NCBI RefSeq assembly: GCF_030848805.1 | Contig: NC_092365.1 | Coordinates: 16,669,049-16,733,048, forward strand | Source: Temnothorax longispinosus | Lineage: Eukaryota > Arthropoda > Insecta > Hymenoptera > Formicidae | Length of the DNA stretch: 64,000 bases | Direction of reading: 5' to 3' | In this document: in pieces, positions 14,246 through 27,810 of the stretch | How the letters are laid out: every line of letters starts with the position of its first letter | Numbering within the stretch: position 1 is the stretch's first letter | Program-made: the position numbers and the translations under genes | Notes under the pieces: model-generated | Seen by the model: only the letters and a program-made list of their open reading frames with translations | What the model was told of the DNA's origin: nothing | Databases searched by the model: none

Positions 14246-15147
14246 ATGGTTCAATGGAGTAGCGACAATGATACTGGCGCTGAATTTAACTTGCTTAGGA
14301 ACCGCGAGGAAATGCGAAACGTCCTAGATCAGTACGAACAACTACTGGTGGCATTTTCATTGGGGATAGAGCAACGCGGGACAGAATATTTCTCGGACTA
14401 TCTGGAAACCGATTTGAATGATGTACCACCGTGGACGGGATTAATAACTGAAGCAAAGCACATAATGGCCTTCATCATGAGAGAAAATGAGGTACGTGAA
14501 CGGCTAAACTTGAAAATCAAATCTCCCGCACTTACTGAATATATGCCTCGATGAGGGCAATGAGTGTTTTTCCGAAAAAACATTTATACGTATATTTAGT
14601 CGGCCAGGCGCCTTCGAGAAAACACGTTTGTTCGCGCGCGGCTAATTAGTGTGATGTCGGGCTATTACCTTGGTAGGAGCACACAACTTGTAGGAGGACC
14701 TCCTACTTTAGGAGGGCTGTGAATTAAAATCCACATGTGGGATCGAACTCAAAACTCATTGCTCTCGATTGCGAATCCGCCGCAATCTCGCATAGTCACG
14801 CGACATTTCGCAGATTAATTGACCCGCGAATACAAATGTGATTTTGAATTTAGAATGTCTGTAGCTGAAGTTATAATTTGTGTTGAAGTAATAGTCGACT
14901 CTCTCGTTATAACGTTACAACAATCATTTGCAGCTATGCTTGATGATTTTACGATAGATAAGATCAAAAATAATTTTTGCTTAACTAAAAAAAGATAAAG
15001 TTCTAAAGACGTTAATTAAACTAATTGTGAAATACAGTAAAAACGAATAAGAACCGTATAAAAAAATATTCTGCTGATATGCGTTAGATATTTAAAATTA
15101 TATTATTTCTTTTGCAGGATTGCTCCAAGAGGGAGAAAGTAGATTGA
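14246..15147 (+). CDS. Small two-exon acidic protein, unrecognised
   Basis: I do not recognise this protein. Exon 1 (14246-14491) encodes 82 residues from an ATG in good context (gaaaATGG), 81 bases after a predicted TATA/Inr start. It ends at a consensus donor (GAG/GTACGT). A phase-matched acceptor after a T-rich tract at 15118 adds nine residues and a stop, giving 91 aa. The product is acidic and probably helical, with REEMRNVLDQYEQLLVAF, YFSDYLETDLNDVPPW and EAKHIMAFI; there is no signal peptide or membrane segment. Without splicing the frame would end about 20 codons later, at the TGA at 14552-14554. Strong promoter geometry and codon-like content argue for a real gene, but no family supports it. 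Confidence 0.5.
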
Positions 15148-18100
15148 AGAAACTGTTGAAAATTGAAAATTGGATTATTTTACAATATTTTTTAGCTTTT
15201 TAAGCCAAACAACATGTACTTTATCATTTATTCATTCTACTCTGCCGCATAACTTTCGATAGTACAGGCGCGACTGACAATATATCTCGATATGTTTGAT
15301 ACATGCGTCTAAAATGCGATCTCAGAGTATACTGAGAAACTGTTTAAAGTTTAACGTTCAAATATACGTGATATGTGATATGTGTCAACGATAGTGCTTC
15401 CCATCATATATATCAGGCATCTCCTCTGTACTGTACGTTTAGGAATATATTACAAGTGAAAAAGATCAGCATCTTTAAAGCGATCTCTTAGCGAAATTGT
15501 TATTCGTACTCAATCTACTTTTGTAATTTTCTAAATAGAATTTGACATTTTTATATCTCTGTGCACGCGCGCATATGTATACATATATTTAAAAATATAC
15601 ATAATTGTATTATTTTATGCTTTGGGAAACGAGTGTCGTTGATGTAGCGTAATGATGATTGTAGAAGAGAAGTATGTGTGTATGATTGTTATGAAATGGT
15701 GGGTGATGTTCCCCAAAAATACCATGTGCGATTCAGTATGTACCCAATTCGATCTTGGTGGTAGCATCGATCGGCCAAAAAACTTATAAATAAATATAGA
15801 GAAATAAGTATAGAAAATAGATTTTTGTAAATAAACAAAGTCTTGCGTAAAAGACAAATCTATAGAAATAAATAATAAAACTATAAATTAACATGTAACA
15901 TAAATTTACTACAGTAAAATGTTTATAACTTCTCTCGTATCTGTGACATTTTTCAAAAATGGTCAAAAATTGCGGTAATAAATAACCACAAATAAAGAAT
16001 GTTCGACAGAAAGAGAATATTTCTTGGGATAATAGGCTTTACAAGAATTAAGGGAAGACTAACAACAAAGGAAGCATTAAAGACTAAAATGGATATAAAT
16101 TTAACGAGTTCTTATATCTCTCTCTCTCACATCTGCTGTGCTGTTTTTCAAAGAAGATAAATGACGACTAAGCATGACAGTGTTTGATAGAGAACTTGGT
16201 ATAGTAATAGAAATATTAAAAGAAAGAAAGGTGGAGAAAGCAACGAACAGGTAAAGACGTTAAGACGGGAAAGAAAGGTAAAGGAACCGTATAATAGGAT
16301 TTATATGCAGAATAATCATTACCATTGTCCAAATTCGTAAATCGCCATATGCTCCGCTATCTGCCTTGAGCTCCGTTCCACGTGCGCAGTCGTGCATGGT
16401 TTACTGCTCTACGGAATTTCCTGTGATTGGTGCATTCCATGTAAAATCTGTACATAAAACGCATACTATCTCTGTGTGTGTGTGTGTGGTGTGCATGTGT
16501 AACATGAGGATTAACTATTGCAAAGGATTTTCTGTGCTTCGCAAAGTAACTAATTGCATTATGAGATATACTCGCTCTGTAATTCTCAAATCGTTAAAAA
16601 AGCATGTATCGTTAAACGTTGCGATATTCTTTCGAGAGATTATAACCGATAACGTAAAAAGTTATTTTATAAGTTGCACGTCATTTTGCATCATGTCAGA
16701 GATTATACGATATGGAAATGAAAGACACCTTGAAAATTATACACATTTATATCGCAAGAACTAAAGTTTTAAGTACATTTAAAAAAATTCTGCTATTTAG
16801 GTAAATAACTTGCGTTAATTTACAGTCGAATAATTGTTATACCTGAACAATGGACGTAGCTGCGGACATAGGCAAAAAGTATTTCCTGGTAAAAGCATTA
16901 TAACAACTCAGTTTTCTTCTAGAGGAAGACGCGATATAGATCTATATTACTCTCGGTGTCAGGAATATTTGAAAATCACCGCGGTATACTCTATCACATT
17001 AGGCAGCGACATTTGAAATTCGGTTCGTTAAAAGTTGAATAAAATAAACGTATCGTCGAAAACAATATTCGATCCACGCCTCCCTTCGCTATCCGCGGAT
17101 CGCTTTTAACGAGGAAAATTTAATTATAACTTCGAAGGCGAGATCTCTCAGCACGGCTTGTTAAAATGAACAAAGTATCCACTATCGCATATACACAGCC
17201 ATATACACGGTCGTTCTATAAAGTGTAATTTTACAAATCCCTGAGGGAACACACATAATCTCTTTAAACAACGCGGATTATATTAACGCTATACTTGTAA
17301 CAGACGAGCCCGAGGAAAAACATGTCTCGTCCATTCCGGGGTTTGCTGCTAAACAGGTATCTATTACCAGCGTCGCGGTTTAAGAATACCCGTACATTCC
17401 GTCGTCCCATAAACCTCATTAATTTCATGATTTCTTTTGTCAAGAGAGCTATGTGGAGCAGCAATTAATAAGTTTTCCAAAGTGTATAAAAAATTATACA
17501 TTACGCTAATTATAGATGCTAAAACAATATCCAAAGATTCACAATTTCAAATAATGATTGTTATCCGACTTTATTTCATTTTGATATAATTCCCTTCAAC
17601 ATTTTTTACATAAAGGCAAAGAGATCACCACGTTAATGATTTCTCCAGACGAGTGCACCCTTAGGTCTCTCACCGTATTAACCCGGGAGTTGCAGAGGGT
17701 GGCTAATCAGTTAAATAGCGTAACGGCAAATACGGGCGATACGTTAGTCGCGGAAACGCAAGTAAGGCGAACGTCGCGGAATTTCAGCCGTGAACTATTT
17801 TACGAGAGAGGGGTCTCGCAAATGTTTTCGGTTCCTGTTTCGGTCTTCGATTCGCCGGCGGCAACATCCCTCGCGCGCTACACCGCGGTGTCACGTGGCA
17901 GGACATCGAAATTGCGCCATTAATTTAACGGGAGGGAGAAAGAGAGAGAACCGCCACACATTTTCCCTGTAATTTCCAGTGAGGCATTGCCAGAGAACAC
18001 AGCTTGTGTGTGTCGCGCAAGCTTCGAGGCCCGCGAGGCACATTGTATCTCTATCCCCAATCGAATAATTTTATTATTTTGACTCTCGCCAAAGGGAAAT

Positions 18101-18281
18101 ACTAAATACAACCGCTAAATGATGAATTGACAATAGGGTCGTTAACAGTACCGCGAGGGAATACCGGAGCTTGATGTTATAGATGGTTTTTTATCCGCAG
18201 AATATATCGAACCGTGCTGCGATTTTGGAAATCGTAAATTTTTATTTTACGTCACTGGATAATATTTGTGGAAAAAACGGT

Positions 18282-18282
18282 G

Positions 18283-18313
<31 letters not shown>

Positions 18314-18323
18314 ATTATTATTA
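18282..18323. repeat. (TA)n followed by (TTA)n microsatellite
   Basis: About 28 bases of alternating TA run straight into about 15 bases of TTA repeats. The following 80 bases are also AAT/AAC-rich low complexity. Confidence 0.9.
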
Positions 18324-18488
18324 CAAGGCGATAATAACGTTAATAATAATAACGATAATAATTATAATAAACTAATATATTATTACAACAAACCTTATTT
18401 AAATAATAATAAATAAAACCGACCGTTGTACATACATACAATCAGAGAGAAAAACGCCATTTACGGTCCAGACTGGATCTTGGTAGCT

Positions 18489-18663
18489 AATAATATTGTG
18501 AATTTTATATACTTTTTCCGAAATCAGTAAACTGCGATCGATTTAAGTATGTGGATAATGTGGATTTACTATTCCGACTAGGTGCTGTGTTTTAAAAAGC
18601 AACAAAAAATCGGCGTGTGGTTTACTGCTTTCGGAAAAAGTATATAAAATTAACACAATATTT
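18489..18663. mobile_element. Short inverted-repeat element
   Basis: About 40 bases on the left, containing TTTTATATACTTTTTCCGAAA and GTAAAC, are repeated in reverse complement on the right (GTTTAC, then TTTCGGAAAAAGTATATAAAA). About 90 bases separate the arms. The size and layout fit a small MITE, but no clear target duplication is visible. Confidence 0.5.
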
Positions 18664-20798
18664 TTCTCTCTAATAAATCTTTAATAAAATTTTACTCGTT
18701 CGATTCGACCTTATAAGCCAGCATCATTGATTGTGAAATGAATCCGCAGTGACGCATAAATTGCGAGAGCGTTTGCCGATAAAACAAAATCTCTTCCATC
18801 TTTTGCTTATCAGCGTGTCGGTTACATTGGTCCATTTTTCTTCTGGACCTTTGCGTAATGACGCTGAAAGGGTTCGATCGACTGAACTACCGTCGTCTGC
18901 GTTTGACAACGTCACGAGCTGCACGTAACGCGCGCGATCGATTGCATCCTGCATCCAATCGAGAATCAACAGGCTTGAGAGTATTATTATTATTATTTTA
19001 ATTAATTCGCTTTATATACATTAACTCACTTTTCGATCGCACATGCTATCTCTCTCTCTCTCGCCGCTTGAGTTTTAAATCCGTGGCACGTGAGTTAGAT
19101 TAGAGACGGAAATTCCTTGTCTTAAATTCGCCATGCAAAAAGTGTAGCGCGTTTCCGTTTCTCGATCTTGCTTTCCTCTTTCGTTCCCGTTCGTCGTCTC
19201 ACTCTCGGAGACGTTAAAATTACTTCCATTTCGCCGCAGTGCGATCACGCTCGCGAAACATAATCTCGCCGTTTCGCGATCGAAGGCACGTCCCGGCGAG
19301 CGTGCCAATGTTCATAAAAATGTTCACGGTGTCGCCGGAACTTTAAACCGCCGTCTATTATTCCGACGAGGCGTAGACGAGCCAACCGAAAGTTTCCCGA
19401 TAAATCATCACTCCGAGGCCGAGAGGGTAGAAAGCACGAAGTCGCGAAAGCAATAAATATTAATAGCGAATGGTTACTGCATAATCGATCAGAACTTTTC
19501 CAGAGTCATTCCGCTAGTTGAAACAACCTCATCGAGTACGTCCGGGTATACCGGATGTTCCAGATTACCCGCATCTCTTTTCGCGTACGTATTTTTGGGG
19601 ACAAAACTTGACGTTTATCTTCTCCAACGAAAATATCGTGAAGAGCCGATAATCCCTGATCCGTGAGTGATAAAAAATGAAGGAAGTTTCAGAGAATCAA
19701 CCTCAAATTACGTTTCCATCGAATATTAGTGTTGCGTAATTGTTCGTTTAATATATTTAAGATAGAATTTTTTTCTAATAAATCGCGCGAAAGATGACAC
19801 GAGTGAAACTTTAGTAAGATTAAAAGTCGAGCTAATCGAAGGAAGAAAGTCACCGATAATCTGGAACACCTTATATATACGACGGACTTTATGCAAGAAG
19901 CGAGTTATACCGGGAAACCTTTTTAAGTCGTCCTTTGTTCATTCTGCCGAGGGAAGAAACAATTACCGGACTTTTTAAACACTCTGGCCTGACGCGATCC
20001 CGGGTCATCGCTCGTACTTGAAGAAACGTAATTATCAGGGAAACCGTGCAAGAAGCTTCTCGTTTTGTCACAAGTAAAACAATGGCTTTGTATGGCTGCA
20101 GCCATGCGTTCGCGGTAAAGTAATTGTTCCAGCATTAGCGTTGCCCGGTGCATTTTACTACAAGCGATTAGTTTGCTCAAATGCCACATTAACGATAATT
20201 ATTATTGTCATTATCAACGGATTGAATTAGGAATTCAAGCATACTGAATTCAAGCATACTTTTTGTATTCCCGAATCGTAAGACGGAATGAAGCAATTAT
20301 TTCTTTTTTTTTATACGGAACGAGACGCTTTACGGAAATAAATTCAGCTGGTTTCTTTGACGATCCTGCAAAAACGATAGTTTAAAGTCTTACCTTCCTA
20401 CCGAAATAATTAGTTACGTATGGAAACTAGCCAGAATTAGATTTTATTAATTTATTGCTATATTGACCATATATGTTTCGCTTTATTTAATATTTCTTCT
20501 TTATTTAATTTCACATCACACATTATATGCATATATTTTATACTTTGACACATTCGTACATTTTACGCGCGATTTACATCGAGCGTTCTCACGCCATTGT
20601 ATTCGCAGCCGTTACAACATTATTATTATTCACGATATATATTATTGTATTTGAAGCCAGTATCATTGAAATTACTAATGCCGGTTTCACGATGACTCGA
20701 TAAATATGTATAAGCGTTACAATGTGTATTTCGATATTACAAACTAATGAGACTGCACGGGCTTAATGCAGGATATTAGTTCAGAATCGTCGCCGCGT

Positions 20799-22674
20799 TT
20801 AATCGTAATACACACCGAATACGCAGCACCATGCGTATATGTGATTGTTTTCGAACACGTGATACGAGTAATTATCGCGTTCTACATCCCAGAGACACTG
20901 GAAGGCCGCGTGCATACTTTGTTGGAAGCGCTGGATTATGTACACTTGCGTCACTATCTTGTACCTAGTCGCAAACAGTCGTCTCACAAAATAAGCGAAT
21001 AATGTGTCGATTATCGGGACCTGCCTAATAATTTTTAAATCTTGGACAATTTTTATAAGTTTTACTTAATCGTTGTTAAGCTCTCACTCGGTGACCGTAA
21101 ATGTCGAGTCTTATTTATGTTGTACATGTATCGTTCATCATTTTTTAATTAAAAATAATCGTGTCTTATCCAACACGTAAAAGGAATAAATTAGAACAGT
21201 TATCTAGATACACACATGGATACAACAGCGACCCATGTCACCTTCTAGGACGTAGAGAATGTAGGATACACGATACTTGTAATTTTTACAAAAGATTACA
21301 GCGAGATGGCGAGGAAAGTGAGACGGGAATAAGTGAGGAGAAGTGGAATTCAATCTGAAATAAATTTCCATAATTTCAATACCTGTCGTAATCCTTCTTG
21401 CCGACAGCCTTTAGCACGTCACTGGCAATTTCCAAACACAATTTTGATGTCTGATCCGGCTGATATGATGTAATCGCCGATAATTTGATCTCCATTACGT
21501 CACGAACGATCTTGTCGACCGTCGCCGCGTGAAAAGCTTTAAACGGTTCCAGACGAAAAGTGTTCTGGTATCTCGGGATCTGTCCAAACGACAAGAAGCG
21601 CTGTACCAATATTGTCCACGGAGGTGGAACTTAACGCGGCAATAAATCAGCGGAAAGATTCAACGACGATAATAAATGAAACGACTGTGGAAACGACCGC
21701 GCTAGATTATAAGAAGACGCCGGTGGCGTTGAAGAGTCGTAAAATGCATAATATCGAAGATGCATATGGATAAAATGTCAAAGTTCTTCTAAAATTTCTG
21801 CACCGTTAACCGGAATCGCGGGAGCCACACGTCCCCCCGAAAATTATTGCACGAAATTATTATCTAATTTTTTTTCTTTTTTTTAGAGAGATCTTATTTC
21901 AAGAACGAGCGAGACGATTCTTCCAGGCGCATCGAGATTCACCTGTATTAAAACTTGTTCATTTTCCGCGCTCACTCAATTTATTTGCGTCCATCCAATT
22001 TATTCCGCCGCACTGGATGGAGAACGTACCTTAAGTCGATCCCCGCGCCTGTGAAAGAGTATGCCGGCCCCATTGAAACCAATCATGGAAAGCTTCGACA
22101 GCGTTTTTCTCTTGGTCTGGCTCTGTGTCCGGAAATAAGAAACACGTACCGTTTTAGATCCCATAGCGATACTCTGTAACGCTCAATATAACGCTCGGCA
22201 AAAAGAGAGGAAGTATATAAAAGCGGTTTCCTCGCATAAATTTCTTAGTTCCTCTGATTGATTTGAATATTTATAGCATCCACTTTTGCGCATCGTAAAA
22301 TATGAAATCGATAAGGAATACATATTGCATTAAGAAACAGGGAACGAAAATAAGATGGATGCACCGCGCGGCATGAATATTATTTTCGAGACCGACAGTT
22401 TTGGCTGTCGATTAAATTTAAATCGCGAGAAGTGAATTGTACTCTTTATTTATTTCTGCAACAGATATATTGTCTTGACCAAATATACGTGACATAAAAT
22501 TACTAACCTGCTTACTAACTGTTCTTTTTTTTTGGTTACTTTTGCATATATTTGATCATGTTTTACCTCTGTATCAGTCGGCAATCTGACGCTCAATCTT
22601 TGGACTATACTCTGCCATAATTTACTCTTTGATACTGGCACCGAAGCGTCTTGTTTACTCTGGTGTTTACTCAT
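20799..22674 (-). CDS. Tctex1-type dynein light chain (DYNLT family)
   Basis: Three exons on the minus strand: 22674-22516, 21600-21383 and 20964-20799. Splice phases agree (0, then 2) and the sum is 543 bases, or 180 aa plus stop. Residues about 1-55 are a basic, variable N-terminus. The rest is a full Tctex1 domain: an NTFRLEP opening, VDKIVRDVMEIKLS in the first helices, DYDRYKIVTQVYII in the first strand, CLWDVERDNYSY, and a closing CCVFGVYYD. DRYK, LWD..(R)DNY and the terminal aromatic strand are family hallmarks. The family comprises dimeric light chains that link dynein intermediate chains to cargo; divergent members act in cilia and sperm axonemes. The long N-terminus suggests a DYNLT2/DYNLT5-like axonemal member rather than cytoplasmic DYNLT1. 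The subfamily is inferred. Confidence 0.88.
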
Positions 22675-25600
22675 TTTAAGTAGCCCCAGTGACAAGTGAC
22701 GTAAACGAATTGTCCTCGAGAGGACGAGAGGACGAGAGGAGGGACCGCCTCGAACGGGGGCGCGGAACAAAGGACGCTCATCAAAAGAATTTCAGCTACG
22801 ATGCTGAAAGGAGGAAATTATTGCAATCTCCGTCCGTAGTTCGCGAGCAATTTCGGCAAATAATTACGTGCGCTACGCCGTGATAAATCCTGCCACAGAA
22901 ACGTCCGGGCGTAGTCTACAACGTTCAAATTGGACTATGACCGAATCTTTTTAAACACTCTCTGTTGGATGACAGTTTCATTTTTTAATTTTTAATAACG
23001 ACTTTAAAAAAACTTTTAAAAAAATGTTAAATTAAATAATTAAGTTTGACAAAGCGGTGTCTGGTCATTAATTACAACAAATTCGATTCACTACTACTTC
23101 GATTCACAGGAGTTATAATAATAAAAATTAATATTTTGTCAGGTTTTTTTATTTTTGAGATTTTTTTACTCATTTTGACTTTATATTTATTATTACGTTA
23201 CTTTGCATAACGACAACGAGTATAGTGCTGTGCTGAGTTCTGTGCCGGACAGCATCGTTCCCTGGTGTAACATGCGCTCTTGCAAGTCTCATTCCCCGGC
23301 TGTCTCGGAGTGTCCGGCTCAACAGGACCGCGGACCGTTAAGATCGAGATCGATATCGATATCGAGCGGGTTCAGCATGGTTGAGCATCGACACGGTTTG
23401 TCAATTGCAGATGATCCGGCACCACAAACGAACCGCGTTTATCCGACGCTTGTTGCAAACACCGCGATCGATATAAGGATAGGAGTTACGCCCTCGAGCT
23501 TTGCTCAGCTTTGAACGGTAGAACGTTAAGTACTTCCTTTGACAAACTAAAGGAAATTTACCTACGCTCTCGGCGCAACTATGCTGAAAACACCTCGCCG
23601 GGGATTTATTTAGTAATCGCTGCAATATTCAGATACTTACTTTAATACGAATATTACGAATATTAAGAACATACAAGGTAAACGCCAGAACCGTCTCTTC
23701 CCACCTTCACCTTCACCTCGATCGATGTAACGCAACTAACGGTTTGATTAAACAGTGATTACAATACTTTAACACGTTGCGCGCGTGATAAAAAGTCTCT
23801 CGTCGAGAATTTTGTTGTCGGGAAACGCCGACCACTAATAAAATCATTAATGCCATCGTGATTGCGATTTGCATTACAATGACATCATTATTACCGTCAT
23901 TTTATCATTATTACCGTCAGATTATCATCAATCGAAGCTGTTACCAAAAGCCTGTAGTGTTGTGCGACGATGTCGACATTACTACTTCACAACGCTCCCT
24001 TTTAGCGCGGTATAATAATTTTAGTTAACTGTAATTTTCTCTCAACCTTTTTCTCGGCTACCCATGCCGCTTGTGCATACAGAGGCGCAATAAAGGCAAA
24101 TGGGCCGTTCCACTTCCGTTCAACGAGTGAGAAAGTTGGGAATTTTGCTTTTTCTATTTTTTGTTTCTTTCTCTTTTTAACAGAACTCGGTAAAAGCAGA
24201 AGAGGATTGGATAAACAATCGACAGAATTTCCTGGACGATCAGCAGTTACGCGGCTAACTTTCACGAACGTGTCGCAGAAACTCGTTGGCTAACTCGATA
24301 AAATTCCGCTCCCGTGCCGTACAAGCATCTAATGCGGCAGCAGCCGCCCGGTATAGTTTCTTAGCGAAATTCTTAGACTGCTCAACCCCGAAACTTTTCT
24401 CTTTCGCTCCCCCGCGTATTTGACATCCGCGGATAATGCCGCTGTCCCCTGGAAATCCGATAAGAATCAGTGCGCGTTGCAGAGAGAGATGTGACGTAAG
24501 TGACGTTTACTTCCCTCGGAATGTTGAATCGATCGTTAATTCGGCTCACGAAACGAATCAATGTTTCAGAAGCAAATTGTCTAACGCGATTTGGAAGCTC
24601 GCTGTTCATGGCGTTTTTCAATCAGACACTTGCCAGGTAGGTAGGTACTCGTCAGCCGATTTGAAATCGATATTTTCTCGGCGAGAAGATTGAATCCGAC
24701 GTAATCCTCCTCCTCGCAGCTGTTCAGTTCGAGGCGTTAAGTATTTTTGTAGCTAAGCTTCTCGCGCGCTCACAATGCTAATCTCTCTCGCACAGAAACG
24801 ATCTTTGAAACGATCCATTGTGTCAGTTTTGGCAAACCGCTCGGAGACTATTATGTGCGCGGAGCCTTGATTCTGTGAATCGGACGCGAAAAGAACACGC
24901 CATGAATTTTCTTTTCCGTTTCTTTATAAACGTGTCTTGCGCCCCATCCCACTCGATCCTCATTCTTTTATATTGTATACGGCCCCGCGGACACGCCACA
25001 TACGTCCTCTCGCCTGTATGGCATCGACCACAGGCGAAACTCCTCAATAAAGGCTGCATTTGCGTGTATAGTGCATTCCTCGAATAATTCAACTTGTCTC
25101 GCATACGCTTTATACGGTTCACGTACCTACTCGGGAAGCCGAATCGCGAGCGCGACCAGCGCCAAACAACATTGTTATTGATTAAACTTCGACGCGGACT
25201 ACCGAAGGAGTTTCTGTATCCCTCCTTCGCGGAAAGTATAGTTATTTACCTTTTCGATACGCGTGTTTATTGCGTCATACTTGCTCTCGATGTTCAAAGA
25301 TCTAAAGCGCGTGCCGCGTAATTAAGTATCGGCACGTGATGCAAAATGCGATACGACAGAACGGTATCGCAACACCAAAAGAATTACGCGAGGCTCGCGG
25401 CGATGGGTTTACGCGGCTTTTGCGGAACCACCGACGTGCCGGGATTTTCCGCGGGAATATCCATGAAAATTGCTTTGCGCTCAAAAGCTTCACGCGATTA
25501 CGGCGTAAACTCGTTCATTAGGGTGATACTCGCGCGGGCGATAGCTCGAGCGCGTTCAAAAATTCAATCATCCGAACCTAACTCGCGCGATCTCACGTAA

Positions 25601-27810
25601 CTCTCTCGCCGAGATAGAACTCGCTCTCGCGTCGACGTTCCCTGCCTGTCGTAGCAAGAGACGAAAATTTGCAAACGAAGTTTGCCAAACTCGCGAGAGA
25701 AGCCTCTCACCAATCCGAATATTTTATTTAGAATGTTTTTCATATCTTCCTAAAACGTATTTATTTTTTCCAGATTGTATATAGCCATAAATTTGTTATA
25801 CGTGTTATACGAAATAAATTTTTGTACTATATTTGATATAGTTTATAAAATACAGTAAAAGACCAAACCACATGCATTAAAGTGTTACGAATATTCCCAA
25901 TTCGGCATTAATCGAATGCAAACTTTTCCGTTCCCATTTGCATCACCGCCGCAGATAACGCCTCGTCATTTATTAATATCCGCTATCATAGCGGTGCTTT
26001 TTCAATTAATTTTCCTTTATTTTTTAATTTGGTGCAGGAAGCATATGTTAACAAGTCTGGATGATAATTTACGTTCTGTAGAGCTTATGATTCTTGCCGA
26101 GCTCTTTTCGCCAGAAAAATATCGCGAGCGTGCGGGGATTAAGGGACGGCGATAGAGCGAGTGGTAGAGATCGACGTTATGTCCGCCATGAATTTGCATC
26201 GGACCCGGACGGCGACTATGCTTCGCGGCGGGACGTCTAACTGATGCTTCCCGCGCGCGATTTGCATAAAATGAGACCGGACAGGATCCGGCAGGTCCCG
26301 TGGGGGGGTTCGCACCAGGAGAGCTTTCCCGGTGCCCGGACCACGGTTCCCGGAAAGAGCCCGGCGTTCCATTATCGCCGGGGTAGCGGCGATTCCGGGG
26401 ATTCTCCGTTACGCCGTCGAGTAAGAAGGACAACGCGTTAACCCTTTGACCCGGCGCGGGCGGCGAACGGCGCCGCGAATGCGCGTCACGCGCCTGCTTT
26501 TACGGATTATGCTTTTCCGATTCCTGCACTTAACGCTAGGATGCCCGTTTTGGCACGGTTTTATATTGGGTCGTTAGGTCTTGCGAGATACTCCGCTACG
26601 GTTTACACTTTAAGCCCGGTATACAATTGTACCTCGTCGCGGCGTTTCTAAACATATGATTACGTGAATTATGTAATTGTCTCTTTCAATTTTATTATAC
26701 TACGATGACGAAGGAATAATCGACGAGCTTGGCTGAAAGTGCGTTAAGTAAAAGGCATTTCGGGATCAAGTTTCTAATTTATTATTGAATTTAAGAGATT
26801 ATAAGAGATTAATATTTTCTCCCTCTTGACTTACTTGGCACATCTTACCTTGACATTATAGAGGAACTCTCGGTAACAAATGATCATCAACAGGGAATGG
26901 TGATGTTAATTTACATAAGCAGACAAATTGTGTAACTCCAAAAGATTTATTACATTACATACACGTTACATCCGTACTGACATCTGTAGGGGCAGGGGTA
27001 TTTGAGCGATCATTATTAGAGTCCAAGGAGTCTGAGCCGATTAAAATCCGTCAAACAAATAATTCTGAATTAGCGTTACCTAACGTCGATCGTGCGAAAA
27101 CGTCCATAAGAGAGAAAAAGAAAAACAATTGGGCAGTACTGCAAAATCATACACCGGACACACTGTGTCATCGATTCCTCTCCATCGGAGCGGGCATCCG
27201 TGCGGACGCCTCAGGGAGCGAATTCGGGAGGAATTCGCAAGAGATTGGCGGCGTGTCGCTCACCGGAACATCGTATCGACGAGGAAAATCAGGACGAGCA
27301 GGACGAGTCTCCTATTTACATCACCGGTGCCGCCGTGTTGCATCGCAGCGGGATGCTCTCCTGGAAAAGAGAATTACATCGGACGACTAAGGTGTCGCTT
27401 TTGTGTCGCTTCCCCGGATCTTTACGTGTCCCGATCTCGCCAATCCTTCTCGGGTGCTCGCTAACGAACATTAAATTTATTAACGGCCCGTCGCAAAGTA
27501 GTAGCAGTAATAGGAGAAAACGAGTATTGCGCGCGAAGGGATCCTCGAGGATTTAAGGATCGTCGACCGTTGGCGTTGTCCCGAGAAAGACAGACGAGAG
27601 ACATGACCGAGCAGTCGGTCATGTTTCTCGTTACTAAATATCGAAATTATCGTCGGATAATTTGTTACTTAATTATATGTACTATTTATTGCCACAACGA
27701 GCGAGCGAATCTATTATTATTTAATATCACATTACTGAAAATTGTGCCTTGCCTCATCGCAACATTAAACATTTGTTGCAAATATGATATGTGGACTGCA
27801 TTATTTATAT
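22675..27810. other. Interval between the Tctex1 and dpr genes
   Basis: No gene that I can support. A GAGGAC repeat lies just upstream of the Tctex1 start, near 22720-22740. CpG-rich patches at 24.8-25.6, 26.2-26.5 and 27.1-27.6 kb give overlapping chance frames on both strands. The part nearest 27.8 kb probably holds the dpr 3' untranslated region. Confidence 0.5.

Larger units (their letters stand above)
15148..20798. other. Gene-free AT-rich interval
   Basis: No recognised gene. It contains a (GT)n run at 16473-16499, a possible unassigned exon at about 17648-17762 (see findings), a TA/TTA microsatellite at 18.28-18.32 kb and a short inverted-repeat element at 18.49-18.66 kb. The remaining open frames are short and unsupported. 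Confidence 0.55.

Noticed and set aside
24241..24465. Minus-strand frame reading KKLYRAAAAALDACTARE and FIELANEFLRHV before a stop
   Set aside because: It looks protein-like, but the acceptor lacks a pyrimidine tract, no upstream exon fits, and a frame of this length is not unusual here.
25916..26155. 79-codon plus-strand frame with a hydrophobic stretch
   Set aside because: The hydrophobic part coincides with a T-rich tract, and an acceptor-like site lies within it. No family match or partner exon.
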